DNA of 64,000 nucleotides from Microcystis panniformis FACHB-1757 (GTDB lineage Bacteria; Cyanobacteriota; Cyanobacteriia; Cyanobacteriales; Microcystaceae): assembly GCF_001264245.1 (NCBI RefSeq), contig NZ_CP011339.1, positions 1,674,001 through 1,738,000 on the forward strand, given 5' to 3'. This document shows, piece by piece, positions 35,422-43,992 of this stretch. The notes below the pieces were generated by a model that did not search any database, was not told where the DNA came from, and saw nothing but the letters and a program-made list of their open reading frames with translations. The first letter of the stretch is position 1, and each line of letters begins with the position of its first letter. The translations under genes and the position numbers were made by a program.

Positions 35422-36507
35422 ATGGCTATTTCTCAAATAATCAACCAAACCAATGGTAAACAGTTTATCTCATTATCATCTACATCGGTGCGGCTACTGT
35501 CGTCGGATGGAGTTGATGTCAATCACTTATTTAGCGGTCAAATACCAGAGCGTCACTATGAGCAACTTTCTTGTTGGCTTAATTTAAAACCAAACGAGGA
35601 AAAGGATTTAACGGCACAAACATTTGCAACGCTAAAGACCACAAATTACACCCAAAAAGATCCCCTATTCACTTTAAGGACTGTCCGAAGAATGTTACAG
35701 GATAACGGTCTTCTCTTTGTCTATGATATATCCCAAACCCCTGATATTGAGCAATATGTGAAGATTCTGTTTTCTTGTGCTGGATTTATTGTATTAAATA
35801 ACATTGGCAACTGCTGGATTCTTTGCAAAAGAGCCTTACTTTGTTTTGATGTGCCAAAGGTCAAAGGTTATCTGGTCAAGGAAGCGGAAACACTGGCAGA
35901 AATTGAATCCTATTTCTTATTTCTCAAGAATCGCTATCCTGAGTCACAAAATTATTGCAAAGAAATCGACGATTTATTTACTCACCAATCGGTTATTTTT
36001 CTAGCCTATCCTGAACAGAATCCCTCTCAGGTAATCGGTGTTGCACGTTATACCTATTCTCTGCCTGAATATGGCTACTATTTGCCTTGTCAACTGGCAA
36101 CATTTTGTGAAGGAAAACACACAGGAAAGCATTTGATGTTACCCAAAAATGTAACAAGCATCGGAGAAAGTCTCTCTCTGTATGATGAAAAGGGAACTGG
36201 CAAAAAAGGAACAAGTTATCTTGTTTATCAGCAATTGATTCGAGCTATCTTGACTTACAAATATGATATCGCCCACACTGAAATTTCCTACACGACTTAT
36301 CCAAAAGGGGACGAAACCATTGAAGCACTGTATAAAGAACGTTTTGGATTTAAGCACACTCTACACGATCATGAAAAAGTTTGCTTAAAATATGGAACAT
36401 TTGCCGGTCAATGGTATCTCATTGAACTGGAGCAGTGGATGATTAAGCATCAGTACCACAACGCTGACCAGATTTTTCATAAACAAAAGGAAGCGTTTGC
36501 GGTGTGA
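35422..36507 (+). CDS. GNAT-like acyltransferase with a partial methyltransferase-like N terminus
   Basis: The 361-residue protein has two parts. Residues about 50-135 (LFTLRTVRRMLQDNGLLFVY, AGFIVLNNIGNCWILCKR) look like the C-terminal half of a class I methyltransferase, without a SAM-binding motif. Residues about 150-350 look like an N-acyltransferase of the GNAT fold (FLAYPEQNPSQVIGVARYTY, ETIEALYKERFGFKHTLHDH). Substrate is unknown. It is co-directional with the downstream secretion-like genes but separated by 322 bp. Assignments are from sequence character and are moderate to weak. Confidence 0.5.
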   Translation: MAISQIINQTNGKQFISLSSTSVRLLSSDGVDVNHLFSGQIPERHYEQLSCWLNLKPNEEKDLTAQTFATLKTTNYTQKDPLFTLRTVRRMLQDNGLLFVYDISQTPDIEQYVKILFSCAGFIVLNNIGNCWILCKRALLCFDVPKVKGYLVKEAETLAEIESYFLFLKNRYPESQNYCKEIDDLFTHQSVIFLAYPEQNPSQVIGVARYTYSLPEYGYYLPCQLATFCEGKHTGKHLMLPKNVTSIGESLSLYDEKGTGKKGTSYLVYQQLIRAILTYKYDIAHTEISYTTYPKGDETIEALYKERFGFKHTLHDHEKVCLKYGTFAGQWYLIELEQWMIKHQYHNADQIFHKQKEAFAV

Positions 36508-36829
36508 AGTCTAGCTTAATAGTTTGCCGATAAATACTAGATTTTGGGAACTTAAGGTAAATTATCCTGAAAATTGGCTATATCCTTAAGTGTCCCGAAG
36601 TCAATCTCAGCTTTAGATGTCATATTCCTTACTCTATAAGGGTTTGAGGCTATTTTAAAATTGATACCAGTTTGGGTAGATTCCCAAATTATTCTCAAGC
36701 TATACTGGCATACCAGATGCGGCCTGTTCAGCCGAAACTTAGAAATAAGTGGATGATTGGCTTTTGTTGAGTAGCTGATAGGGTAGAGTTAGCACTTTAC
36801 CTGAATAAATTGTATGGTTTTGGTGTATT
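36508..36829. other. intergenic region upstream of the secretion-like locus
   Basis: No gene is visible. This 322-bp gap precedes the run of 12 co-directional genes and is the likely promoter region. I found no unambiguous -35/-10 pair. The ATG at 36830 lacks an obvious strong ribosome-binding site. Confidence 0.35.
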
Positions 36830-37372
36830 ATGTATCAACAACAAGTTCAACTTTTGGGAAATCCTTTAACGCTTAAAGTCAGCAATCCAGATGTTAATCA
36901 GTCCTGTAATATTATTGGAATTGATAACAATGGAGAAGGGAAATCTTTATACGTCTATAATGTCGTAGCGGATGCGTTAGAATCTAATAAACGCAATATT
37001 GAAGACTTAATCAAGGAATATGAAAGACAGACAAATATTGCTTTAAAAGTTTTGATTGCGCTATCCGATGGCGTTATTTGGGTACTAACCACTGTTATGA
37101 ATATCTTTACCTCTATCTTCGGAGGAGTTGGTGGTGCTGGAATTTATGGCATCATGTTTGTCTTAATTATCCTTGCTTTGTTGGCGATAGCATGGATTTA
37201 TGCCTTAATGGTAATTCTACCTCTTATGGCAATTTCTTATGGTACTAGACTGTGGTTAGAACAAGTTTCTAAAAAAGCCATAGAACAATTAAGCAGAGAC
37301 GCAAGAGAGGTGGCGCGTAAATCTTTAAAAGGAACTCAAGATTCTTTACAATTACCTGAAAATAATTCGTAA
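36830..37372 (+). CDS. membrane protein of the secretion-like locus
   Basis: This 180-residue protein has a soluble N-terminal region (about 1-60), then hydrophobic segments about 70-90 and 100-140 (GIYGIMFVLIILALLAIAWI, MVILPLMAISYG), then a charged helical tail. It is the first gene of the run leading to the FtsK-like ATPase. It is probably an inner-membrane anchor or channel component. I do not recognise a family. Position in the operon is the main evidence for its role. Confidence 0.6.
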   Translation: MYQQQVQLLGNPLTLKVSNPDVNQSCNIIGIDNNGEGKSLYVYNVVADALESNKRNIEDLIKEYERQTNIALKVLIALSDGVIWVLTTVMNIFTSIFGGVGGAGIYGIMFVLIILALLAIAWIYALMVILPLMAISYGTRLWLEQVSKKAIEQLSRDAREVARKSLKGTQDSLQLPENNS

Positions 37373-37417
37373 TTTACCTCAAAAATTATCTTTTTTCTAA
37401 GCCAATAAGAGGATTTA

Positions 37418-37660
37418 ATGAACAGTTTCTGGCAAGACTTTTTTACCTTTCGGAAAATGGTCAGCATTACCATTATCAAGTTTCTCTATATCTTAGGCTT
37501 GTTTCTGATTACCCTAGGAGGTTTAAGTGGACTATTTCAGCAACCTTTAGCAGGAATCGCTACTTTAATTATTGGTAATTTATTCTGGCGAATTTTCTGT
37601 GAATCATTGATTCTAGTTTTTAGTATTCACCAAGAATTAGTCAAGCTTAACAGTAAGTAA
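37418..37660 (+). CDS. DUF4282-like small membrane protein
   Basis: This 80-residue protein (FWQDFFTFRKMVSITIIKFL) has two hydrophobic helices and the FF.FRKM start and FRIxxE-like end (RIFCESLILVFSIHQELVKL) seen in DUF4282 proteins. It lies 45 bp after the previous gene. It is probably another membrane part of the same system. Confidence 0.65.
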   Translation: MNSFWQDFFTFRKMVSITIIKFLYILGLFLITLGGLSGLFQQPLAGIATLIIGNLFWRIFCESLILVFSIHQELVKLNSK

Positions 37661-37697
37661 TGTTTTCAGCAATTGACCATCTTGCCAATTGAAAATC

Positions 37698-38180
37698 ATG
37701 AAAGAAATTAACTTCATCTTATCTATTTTTATCCTGAGTCAGCTAGGGTTTAGCTTACCACTTAAAGCTCAATCTCGCTGTCAAGCAACCATTAATTCTG
37801 TTGTTAATGAAATAGAATCTAAAGGAGTTAGAAAGGTGATAGTAGAAAAAGGAAGTGTAACAAATCAGGGGAATCCCACTAATAGAAAGAATGAATTAAT
37901 GCTGTTATTAAGTTCTTACTTAGATAATACTGGTACCTCTGGTGATCAAAGAAGTGGTTGGATTGTTTCAAACATTATGGCTTCCCGTGTTTTAATGAAA
38001 AGTTATGCCGATAGAATTGTTTCTAATTGTCAAGATATTGCTGTTGTTGCGTTTGTTGCAGGTGGCTCAGATTGGAGAATAGAGTTTGCTATTCAATCTG
38101 ATGGAAAAACTCGCCTACGGGATTGTATTCCTTCTGGTAGTAATTTAACTGCTAATTGGAATCAGACGTATTGTCATTAA
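37698..38180 (+). CDS. exported protein, unknown
   Basis: The 160-residue protein starts MKEINFILSIFILSQLGFSL, a signal peptide probably cleaved after LKA. ATG 37698 is preferred over an upstream TTG at 37689. The mature part has four cysteines or more (SRCQATI, SNCQDIAV, DCIPSGS, TYCH), which may form disulfides in the periplasm. No family is recognised. It is between the membrane genes and the ATPase, suggesting a periplasmic part or cargo. Confidence 0.6.
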   Translation: MKEINFILSIFILSQLGFSLPLKAQSRCQATINSVVNEIESKGVRKVIVEKGSVTNQGNPTNRKNELMLLLSSYLDNTGTSGDQRSGWIVSNIMASRVLMKSYADRIVSNCQDIAVVAFVAGGSDWRIEFAIQSDGKTRLRDCIPSGSNLTANWNQTYCH

Positions 38181-38236
38181 GCTTCTAAAAGTCTTAATTA
38201 ACCTCAAATATTTCTTTCATTAATTTAGCAAAAAAT

Positions 38237-38599
38237 ATGAAAATTACTCATTTATTTTTTATCACCTGTCTTGTCAGTTTAACCAGCTTAGTCTTACCAG
38301 TAAACGCTCAAACATGGCGTCGTCATCAAGAAAATAACTATCGTAATGTGGTAGCTATTGTTAAACCTCATCGGAGTGGATATTGTAGCAATCATTTTAT
38401 TCGACAAGATGGCAGGGTTTATGACGCAAGAAAGGGGACTCGTGGAAGTTATTTAATTGTTGATCAAGTCGTCTCATTGACAGGTGTTATTAACACCAAT
38501 AATAGAGGTGATAAAATTTGGCCAGTTTTCTATCAACCCTCACGCACAACCATGTGGTTACATGACTGTGATTTATCTATTCCTCAACTCGTTGATTAA
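38237..38599 (+). CDS. exported small protein, unknown
   Basis: The 120-residue protein has a clear signal peptide (MKITHLFFITCLVSLTSLVL then PVNAQT, cleavage after NA). The mature part has two cysteines (SGYCSNHF and HDCDLS), which could form one disulfide. I do not recognise it. With 37698 it provides two predicted periplasmic proteins in the locus. Confidence 0.6.
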   Translation: MKITHLFFITCLVSLTSLVLPVNAQTWRRHQENNYRNVVAIVKPHRSGYCSNHFIRQDGRVYDARKGTRGSYLIVDQVVSLTGVINTNNRGDKIWPVFYQPSRTTMWLHDCDLSIPQLVD

Positions 38600-38624
38600 T
38601 TAACAATAACCCAGAGGTTTAAAC

Positions 38625-39074
38625 ATGAAAACAATTCAAAATTCGATTGCTCGTATGATTGCTAATAGAGAGCAAATTTGGCAACAATATGATCGGGCTG
38701 ATTCTAATCGAAAAGACCTAAGTAAACGCTTTGCTAAATATTATAGTAATACAAGTAAAGTTACGACTATTTCCCCCTTAACTTCTCAACAATTAGCCCC
38801 TGCTGAAATTGAAGCTTGTCTGGATAAATTAGAAGAAACAGACCGTAAAATTAACCAAGAAAAGTCTAACATAGAATCTCATAAAAATGAGATAAAGTCT
38901 TTAAAAATTAAGGCTCGTAACCTAATCATTGGGCTAAGTGTAGGAGGCGCTTTCTTGTTGTTTACTTTATTTGTTTTTATTAAAGGTAACTCCTCTGATG
39001 ACTCTAATTCTTCTCAACTGTATCAGTTAAATACTCAAAAAAATGTTTTAAAATTATCTAAACAAGGAGAATAA
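38625..39074 (+). CDS. coiled-coil single-pass membrane protein
   Basis: This 149-residue protein has a long charged coiled coil (about 65-105: DKLEETDRKINQEKSNIESH) and a membrane helix (LIIGLSVGGAFLLFTLFVFI), then a short tail. The stop TAA overlaps the ATG of the ATPase gene by one base (TAATG), so the two are translationally coupled. It may anchor the ATPase to the membrane, a task that the ATPase itself, lacking transmembrane helices, cannot perform. Confidence 0.65.
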   Translation: MKTIQNSIARMIANREQIWQQYDRADSNRKDLSKRFAKYYSNTSKVTTISPLTSQQLAPAEIEACLDKLEETDRKINQEKSNIESHKNEIKSLKIKARNLIIGLSVGGAFLLFTLFVFIKGNSSDDSNSSQLYQLNTQKNVLKLSKQGE

Positions 39075-41950
39075 TGCTTATGTTTTGGCAACAACAAATT
39101 GAAGGGTTAAACCAAAAAATTGAACAAAGTAGTCAACGCATAACCGACTATTTAGGGTTTTGTGCTTCTTTGTTCAATCATGGTAAATTAAACGGCGAAC
39201 AATTACCTAATTATTTTGGAAAATTTCTCCAAGATAGCTATCTATCGACTCAATCCTATTTAGAACAGCAACCATTAGAAATAATAGGAAGTTGGCAAGA
39301 TTATCGTTGGGAAAATTGGAACATTAACGATCATTTATTATCCTCATTAGAGCCTACAGAATTAATTCGTATTGGTCAATTAGTTGAACAAAGATCGAGT
39401 AATAACACTTTTTGTGTTCCCGAATTTGCTCCCTTTGTTGGTGGGAATAAAACTATTATTATTCGCTGTAGCAATAATACCCGTAATATGGGGCTAGAAT
39501 TACTGCAATCTCTTGTGATTCGTACCGCTATTTTACTTCCTTATCAAATACGTTATACCTTCTGTGATCCCGTTAATAATGGGGGTGCATTTTTAATGCG
39601 TCGTTCCCTTCCTGAGGCTTTGATTAGAGAAAATAGTGGCGAAGTTTATCGAGATTTATTAGAAGTAACTCAAGATATTCGTCGCGTCAAAGAAACCTAT
39701 TTAGATCCTCAGTCTCCTGCCTTACATTTACTCCCCCCAGATATTCGAGTCAATGAAAGATTTGAGGGTATTTTTGTCGCAGATTTTCCTAAAAGATATG
39801 ACCGTAGAGATATTGAAGAATTACAAAAAATTGGTAATAGTGGACCAGAAGCTGGAAGATATGTGTTTATTCACTATAATCAAGATATTGATCTCCCTAG
39901 AGATATTAATATGAGTGGGTTTGAAAATGCCTTTTATATTGATCTCAGTCAACAGTCAAAGACAGCAACATCTTGTCAACTTCAATTTAAAGCGGATAGT
40001 ATTCCCGACGCGGATTTACAAAAACAATTACTTGATAAAGTTAAACAAGCTAAACCCCCCGAACGAAAATTAGATTGGGATGATATAGTAGGAATTGATC
40101 CGCAAAATTGGTGGAATTATAGTAGTGAAGAATGGATAACCACACCTATCGGTGGAAGAGGAAGTTCTGATCAATTAAATATTTGGTTTGGTAAAGATAG
40201 CGAAGGTCATCAATGCGCTCATGGTATGCTAGGAGCAATGACTGGATCAGGAAAATCTACCCTGTATCATGGGCTTATTTTAGGCTTGGCAACTCGTTAT
40301 AGTCCCTCAGAATTAAGATTTTATCTCATTGATGGCAAATATGGCGTAGAATTAGCCCCCTATCGCAATTTGCCCCATACCGAAGTAGTTTCCTTACATT
40401 CCTCCCCTGAATTATCCCGTAGTGTTTTAACTGAATTAATCGCCGAAAAAGAACGACGTAACGCCTTATTTAAAAGATTAGGGGTGTCAGAATTGGCAGG
40501 TTATCGCCGCCTAGGACAACCAGAGGGCAAAATGCCCCGTATTCTTCTAATTATTGATGAATATCAGGAGTTATTTTTTAACGACAAAGAGGATACTGCT
40601 TCCAGTCAACTACTGATTTTAGCCCAACAGGGGCGGAGTGCGGGTATTCATATGTTACTCGCTTCCCAAAGGTTTGGGGCTGAAGGAATGCGGAATCAAA
40701 CGGGAATTTTGGGTAATATTCACCTGAGAATGGGAATGCAGATGTCAAAAACAGAAATTCAAGCCCTGACAGAATTTGGAAAACGAGGAAAACAATTATT
40801 AATGACCTGTGATTTGCCGGGGAAAATTGTTATTAATGACCGTAGCGGCGATGATAACTCTAATTATTTTGGGAAAGTGGCATTTATCGAAAAATCTCGC
40901 CGAGATATGATCATTAACGCTTTATCTCAAAAAGCTGATCAACTCTCCCCAGAAGATTACACGGAAACAGTGGTCTTTGATGGAGATTCTCAGCCTAATT
41001 TAGCAGATAATCCTCAATTACGCCATATTTTAGATTACGGTAAATGGTTAACCTCAGAAGATTGGGAAAAAATCGCCCGTTTACCTTTCTACAAAGGAGG
41101 ATTAGGCATTTCTGACTGGTTTAGTGCAGAATACCCGGTCTTAACATGGCTAGGACAAGAATTTAGTGTAAGGCAACAGGCAAGGCTGATATTACGCCGT
41201 CGTCCAAGTGAAAACGTTCTAGTTATCGGTGGAGACTATAATACAGCCCGTTATGGAATTCTATCGGCTATTTTGACCAGTCTTGCTATTAATGGCAATC
41301 TTCAACAAACTCGTTTTGTTGTGGTAGATCGCAGTGTATCCGGTACACAATGGCATTTAGCATTGGAAGAAGTGTGTCAGATTATTCTAAAACCTTTGGG
41401 CTTTACGACGGCATTTAACCGAGAAAATCGAATTATTACGGCAATTTTGAACAATTTAATTGTTCAACTTGACGAAAGAAACCAACTCAGTGAAGCAGAC
41501 TTGATGACTCAACCTTCTATTTTCGTCATCATGACGGAATTAGATAGAGTAGATGACTTAAGACGGAGCAATGAGCAGTCTTATAGCCCAGAAAGTCACT
41601 TAACTACTCAAATTAAGCGATTATTGAAGGAAGGACCGAGTAAAGGTATTCATCTCATCCTCAGTTTTTCAGGGATCAAGGCTTTCTCTAATGTCCTTGA
41701 TATTCGGCGAAATTTAGCTTATTTTCGCCATAGAGTCGCTTTACAGATGTCAGAAGATGATTCTTTCACCTTTGTTAGTGATCGCCAAGCCTCACGTTTA
41801 CAAGCAGATGGAGATGTTCCAATTAAAGCCCTTTATCGGGATACGGATAGCGATCGCACTACTCTTTTTAAACCTTATAGTACGGAATCTACACCCGAAT
41901 TTAAGCAACAAATAGAGAAAATTGCTAATAGTTTAATCAAAAGAGCTTAA
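39074..41950 (+). CDS. FtsK/EssC-like ATPase with three P-loop-type modules
   Basis: The 958-residue protein resembles the soluble ATPase part of EssC/EccC, the motor of type VII secretion. Module 1 (about 115-300) has no Walker A. Module 2 (about 350-610) has Walker A GAMTGSGKST (about 387-396) and Walker B RILLIIDEYQEL (about 487-498), followed by LAQQGRSAGIHMLLASQRFG, characteristic of FtsK/HerA ATPases. Module 3 (about 690-940) has a degenerate P-loop (VIGGDYNTARYG) but keeps the same order of strands (FVIMTELDRVDD, GPSKGIHLILSFSG). There is no FtsK gamma domain and no N-terminal membrane bundle, so it is not a chromosome translocase. It probably powers export of the helical proteins encoded next. 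Confidence 0.82.
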   Translation: MLMFWQQQIEGLNQKIEQSSQRITDYLGFCASLFNHGKLNGEQLPNYFGKFLQDSYLSTQSYLEQQPLEIIGSWQDYRWENWNINDHLLSSLEPTELIRIGQLVEQRSSNNTFCVPEFAPFVGGNKTIIIRCSNNTRNMGLELLQSLVIRTAILLPYQIRYTFCDPVNNGGAFLMRRSLPEALIRENSGEVYRDLLEVTQDIRRVKETYLDPQSPALHLLPPDIRVNERFEGIFVADFPKRYDRRDIEELQKIGNSGPEAGRYVFIHYNQDIDLPRDINMSGFENAFYIDLSQQSKTATSCQLQFKADSIPDADLQKQLLDKVKQAKPPERKLDWDDIVGIDPQNWWNYSSEEWITTPIGGRGSSDQLNIWFGKDSEGHQCAHGMLGAMTGSGKSTLYHGLILGLATRYSPSELRFYLIDGKYGVELAPYRNLPHTEVVSLHSSPELSRSVLTELIAEKERRNALFKRLGVSELAGYRRLGQPEGKMPRILLIIDEYQELFFNDKEDTASSQLLILAQQGRSAGIHMLLASQRFGAEGMRNQTGILGNIHLRMGMQMSKTEIQALTEFGKRGKQLLMTCDLPGKIVINDRSGDDNSNYFGKVAFIEKSRRDMIINALSQKADQLSPEDYTETVVFDGDSQPNLADNPQLRHILDYGKWLTSEDWEKIARLPFYKGGLGISDWFSAEYPVLTWLGQEFSVRQQARLILRRRPSENVLVIGGDYNTARYGILSAILTSLAINGNLQQTRFVVVDRSVSGTQWHLALEEVCQIILKPLGFTTAFNRENRIITAILNNLIVQLDERNQLSEADLMTQPSIFVIMTELDRVDDLRRSNEQSYSPESHLTTQIKRLLKEGPSKGIHLILSFSGIKAFSNVLDIRRNLAYFRHRVALQMSEDDSFTFVSDRQASRLQADGDVPIKALYRDTDSDRTTLFKPYSTESTPEFKQQIEKIANSLIKRA

Positions 41951-41964
41951 AGCTTAATTTAACC

Positions 41965-42231
41965 ATGGATGACTCATTTTTACAACTCAAACACTTTCAA
42001 CAGACCCTCGAACAATTCCATGATCGCGTTCAATCGGCGTGGCGAGAAGTGGAAACCACCTATGAGGATCTTTCTCCCCATTGGCAAGACCAAAAACGAC
42101 AAAAACATGATGAAATGTGGCTTGATTTGCAAGAAAAGACTAATAATTATTATAGTCGCCAAATTCCCACCTATAATGATTTTTTAAACCATAAATTACA
42201 AGTATTAGAGAGGTATTTAAACGGTGGATAA
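41965..42231 (+). CDS. WXG100-like helical hairpin protein 1
   Basis: This 88-residue, fully helical protein has two helices joined near SPHWQDQKRQKH, placed like the W-x-G turn of WXG100 proteins (the Gly is Asp here). It follows the ATPase by 15 bp and overlaps the next gene by eight bases. WXG100 proteins are substrates or chaperones of type VII secretion and form heterodimers, often with the adjacent gene. Assignment rests on size, helical pattern and neighbourhood. Confidence 0.6.
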   Translation: MDDSFLQLKHFQQTLEQFHDRVQSAWREVETTYEDLSPHWQDQKRQKHDEMWLDLQEKTNNYYSRQIPTYNDFLNHKLQVLERYLNGG

Positions 42232-42469
42232 TTCCCGAAAAACAGCCCTTTTAGCCTATCAAACTGCACTCAATCAATATTATTTGATTTTAAGCGAAGA
42301 ATTGGAATTTCTCGATACGGCATGGCGATCGCTTGATGAAGTTTTTCAAGGATCAGTCGCCGAAGAATTTACAGGTTTTTGGACAAGAACCTTGGCAGAA
42401 ATGGAAGATTCAAGGCTAGAAGTTCAGAAAATCCTCAATTTTATCCAAGAAATCCCCGATAAATCTTAA
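42224..42469 (+). CDS. WXG100-like helical hairpin protein 2
   Basis: This 81-residue protein has two helices with the turn VFQGSVAEEFTGFW, matching the W-x-G-x-A-x(3)-F pattern with Phe in place of Trp. It overlaps the previous gene by eight bases, fitting an ESX-type heterodimer. The start may be GTG 42224. Confidence 0.62.
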   Translation: MDNSRKTALLAYQTALNQYYLILSEELEFLDTAWRSLDEVFQGSVAEEFTGFWTRTLAEMEDSRLEVQKILNFIQEIPDKS

Positions 42470-42474
42470 TCATT

Positions 42475-43476
42475 ATGACTATTCAAGATCCCCGTATTCT
42501 CATTAACCTTCTCAATGACTTAATTGAAGAACTTAGATACTGGAAAATAACCGCCCGTGATACCCTGGATCAAATGTCATGGCATCAAAGGCAAAGTGAA
42601 GAAAAAGTCAGTCAAGCTCTGTATCATGCTTCAATTATTCAAGATCAGGCTAAAAATGATCAAAAATTAGTTGATCAGGCTAATGATGAACTTGCTCAAT
42701 TGTTGTCTAATTGTTATCAAGTTTTAGAAAAAGCTCAACAAAATTTGGCAGCAGCTCAAAATACCCAAAATCAGGCGCAATCAACCTTAAATCACTGGCA
42801 AACTCAGCTAAATCTTGCGTTAGCTTGGTTAGAAAGGGCAGAAGACCGATTACAACGTGCCATAAACGAAAGAGAGCAAGCAGAATTTACTTTACGCAGT
42901 GCAGAATCTGAATTACAAAGCGCACAATCCGCCCTCACCAGTTGCCAAAATTCAGGCTATACTGACAAGGATGGACAATATCATGCGCCCAATTGTTCTG
43001 GTCAGCAAGCTAAGGTTAGTCAAGCCCAAAATGCGGTTCAAGCTGCAATCCAACGCTTAAATAAAGCCATTGAAGAAGAAAAAGCAGCAAGAGAAGAAGT
43101 CGCACGAGCGCAAGCTAGGGTTAATTGTTGTCGAAATGCCATCGGATATGCTCAAACAGCCGTCTATCAGGCGAATATTACTTTAAATTATGCCCATAAT
43201 GCCCTGAGTTTTGCCGAACGTAGTTTAGAAAACGCAGATGCAGCTAGACGGGAAGTTGATAGAGCGCAATTAGAGGCAAGCAATGAGCAGGAAATGGCAG
43301 ATTTAATGTCTTTAGCCGTAAATAATGCCCGCAATTTCACCGAAGAAGCCCGAAATGATTTCAAAGGAGCGGAAAAGCAAGGAAACTCCGCTCAATGTTT
43401 AGAAATTGGGGTAACAAGAGAAATAGAATATCGAGTAGAAAGTCTGATTGAATTCAACCGTCCTTTTCAATTTTAG
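42475..43476 (+). CDS. long coiled-coil protein of the secretion-like locus
   Basis: This 333-residue protein is almost entirely alpha-helical and rich in Ala, Gln and Glu, with a repeated coiled-coil pattern (AQNTQNQAQSTLNHWQTQLN, EREQAEFTLRSAESELQSAQ). A cysteine-containing loop (SCQNSGYTDKDGQYHAPNCS) divides the rod. It begins six bases after the previous stop. A structural or effector role is possible, similar to long LXG/PE-like substrates of type VII systems; no catalytic domain is visible. Confidence 0.65.
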   Translation: MTIQDPRILINLLNDLIEELRYWKITARDTLDQMSWHQRQSEEKVSQALYHASIIQDQAKNDQKLVDQANDELAQLLSNCYQVLEKAQQNLAAAQNTQNQAQSTLNHWQTQLNLALAWLERAEDRLQRAINEREQAEFTLRSAESELQSAQSALTSCQNSGYTDKDGQYHAPNCSGQQAKVSQAQNAVQAAIQRLNKAIEEEKAAREEVARAQARVNCCRNAIGYAQTAVYQANITLNYAHNALSFAERSLENADAARREVDRAQLEASNEQEMADLMSLAVNNARNFTEEARNDFKGAEKQGNSAQCLEIGVTREIEYRVESLIEFNRPFQF

Positions 43477-43496
43477 TGATTTTTGGAGGATAAAAA

Positions 43497-43895
43497 ATGA
43501 TGGAAGATATTGTTTGGAAGATGCAGCAGCGATCTCGCACTCTGCAAGACTATCGTAAAGATATTCGAGGCCTATGGCAAGATGAGGCTGCCAAAACCCT
43601 TAATCGTCGTTATCTTGACCCCCATGAAGATGACGATCAGAAAATGATAGAATTTTTGCAGAAACAGGTACAAGGCTTAGAAAAAACTAATGAGGAGTTG
43701 GTTAAAGCCAAAGATTATGCTTTAGAGGCTGAACGCTATTCCCAACAAGTTGAACATTTCTTAGAACGAGAAAAACAGGAAGTTAAACAAGCTTATTATT
43801 CTTATGATCGATCTATCGAATATTACGGCTTAACTCAAGCAGAATTACCTAATATTCACAGATTAATTCAACAAGCTAATCGCAGTTGTAACTAA
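43497..43895 (+). CDS. WXG100-like helical protein 3
   Basis: This 132-residue helical protein has the turn LWQDEAAKTLNRRYLDPHED, a W-x-D-x-A-x(3)-[LF]-x(3)-YL pattern of the WXG-like helical hairpins found beside FtsK-type ATPases. A coiled coil follows. A ggagg ribosome-binding site at 43486-43490 precedes ATG 43497. It is a probable substrate or adaptor. Confidence 0.6.
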   Translation: MMEDIVWKMQQRSRTLQDYRKDIRGLWQDEAAKTLNRRYLDPHEDDDQKMIEFLQKQVQGLEKTNEELVKAKDYALEAERYSQQVEHFLEREKQEVKQAYYSYDRSIEYYGLTQAELPNIHRLIQQANRSCN

Positions 43896-43992
43896 AAAAG
43901 ATATTTATATTACGAAATTTTATTAAAATAAATGTTTGATAAATATCTATCTTAGACAGAAAAAAAGATGAATAACTAAGAGAATAAAAACA

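Noticed and set aside
39074..41950. Chromosome-segregation FtsK/SpoIIIE
   Set aside because: No N-terminal membrane bundle, no gamma winged-helix domain, three ATPase modules, and neighbours are secretion-like.
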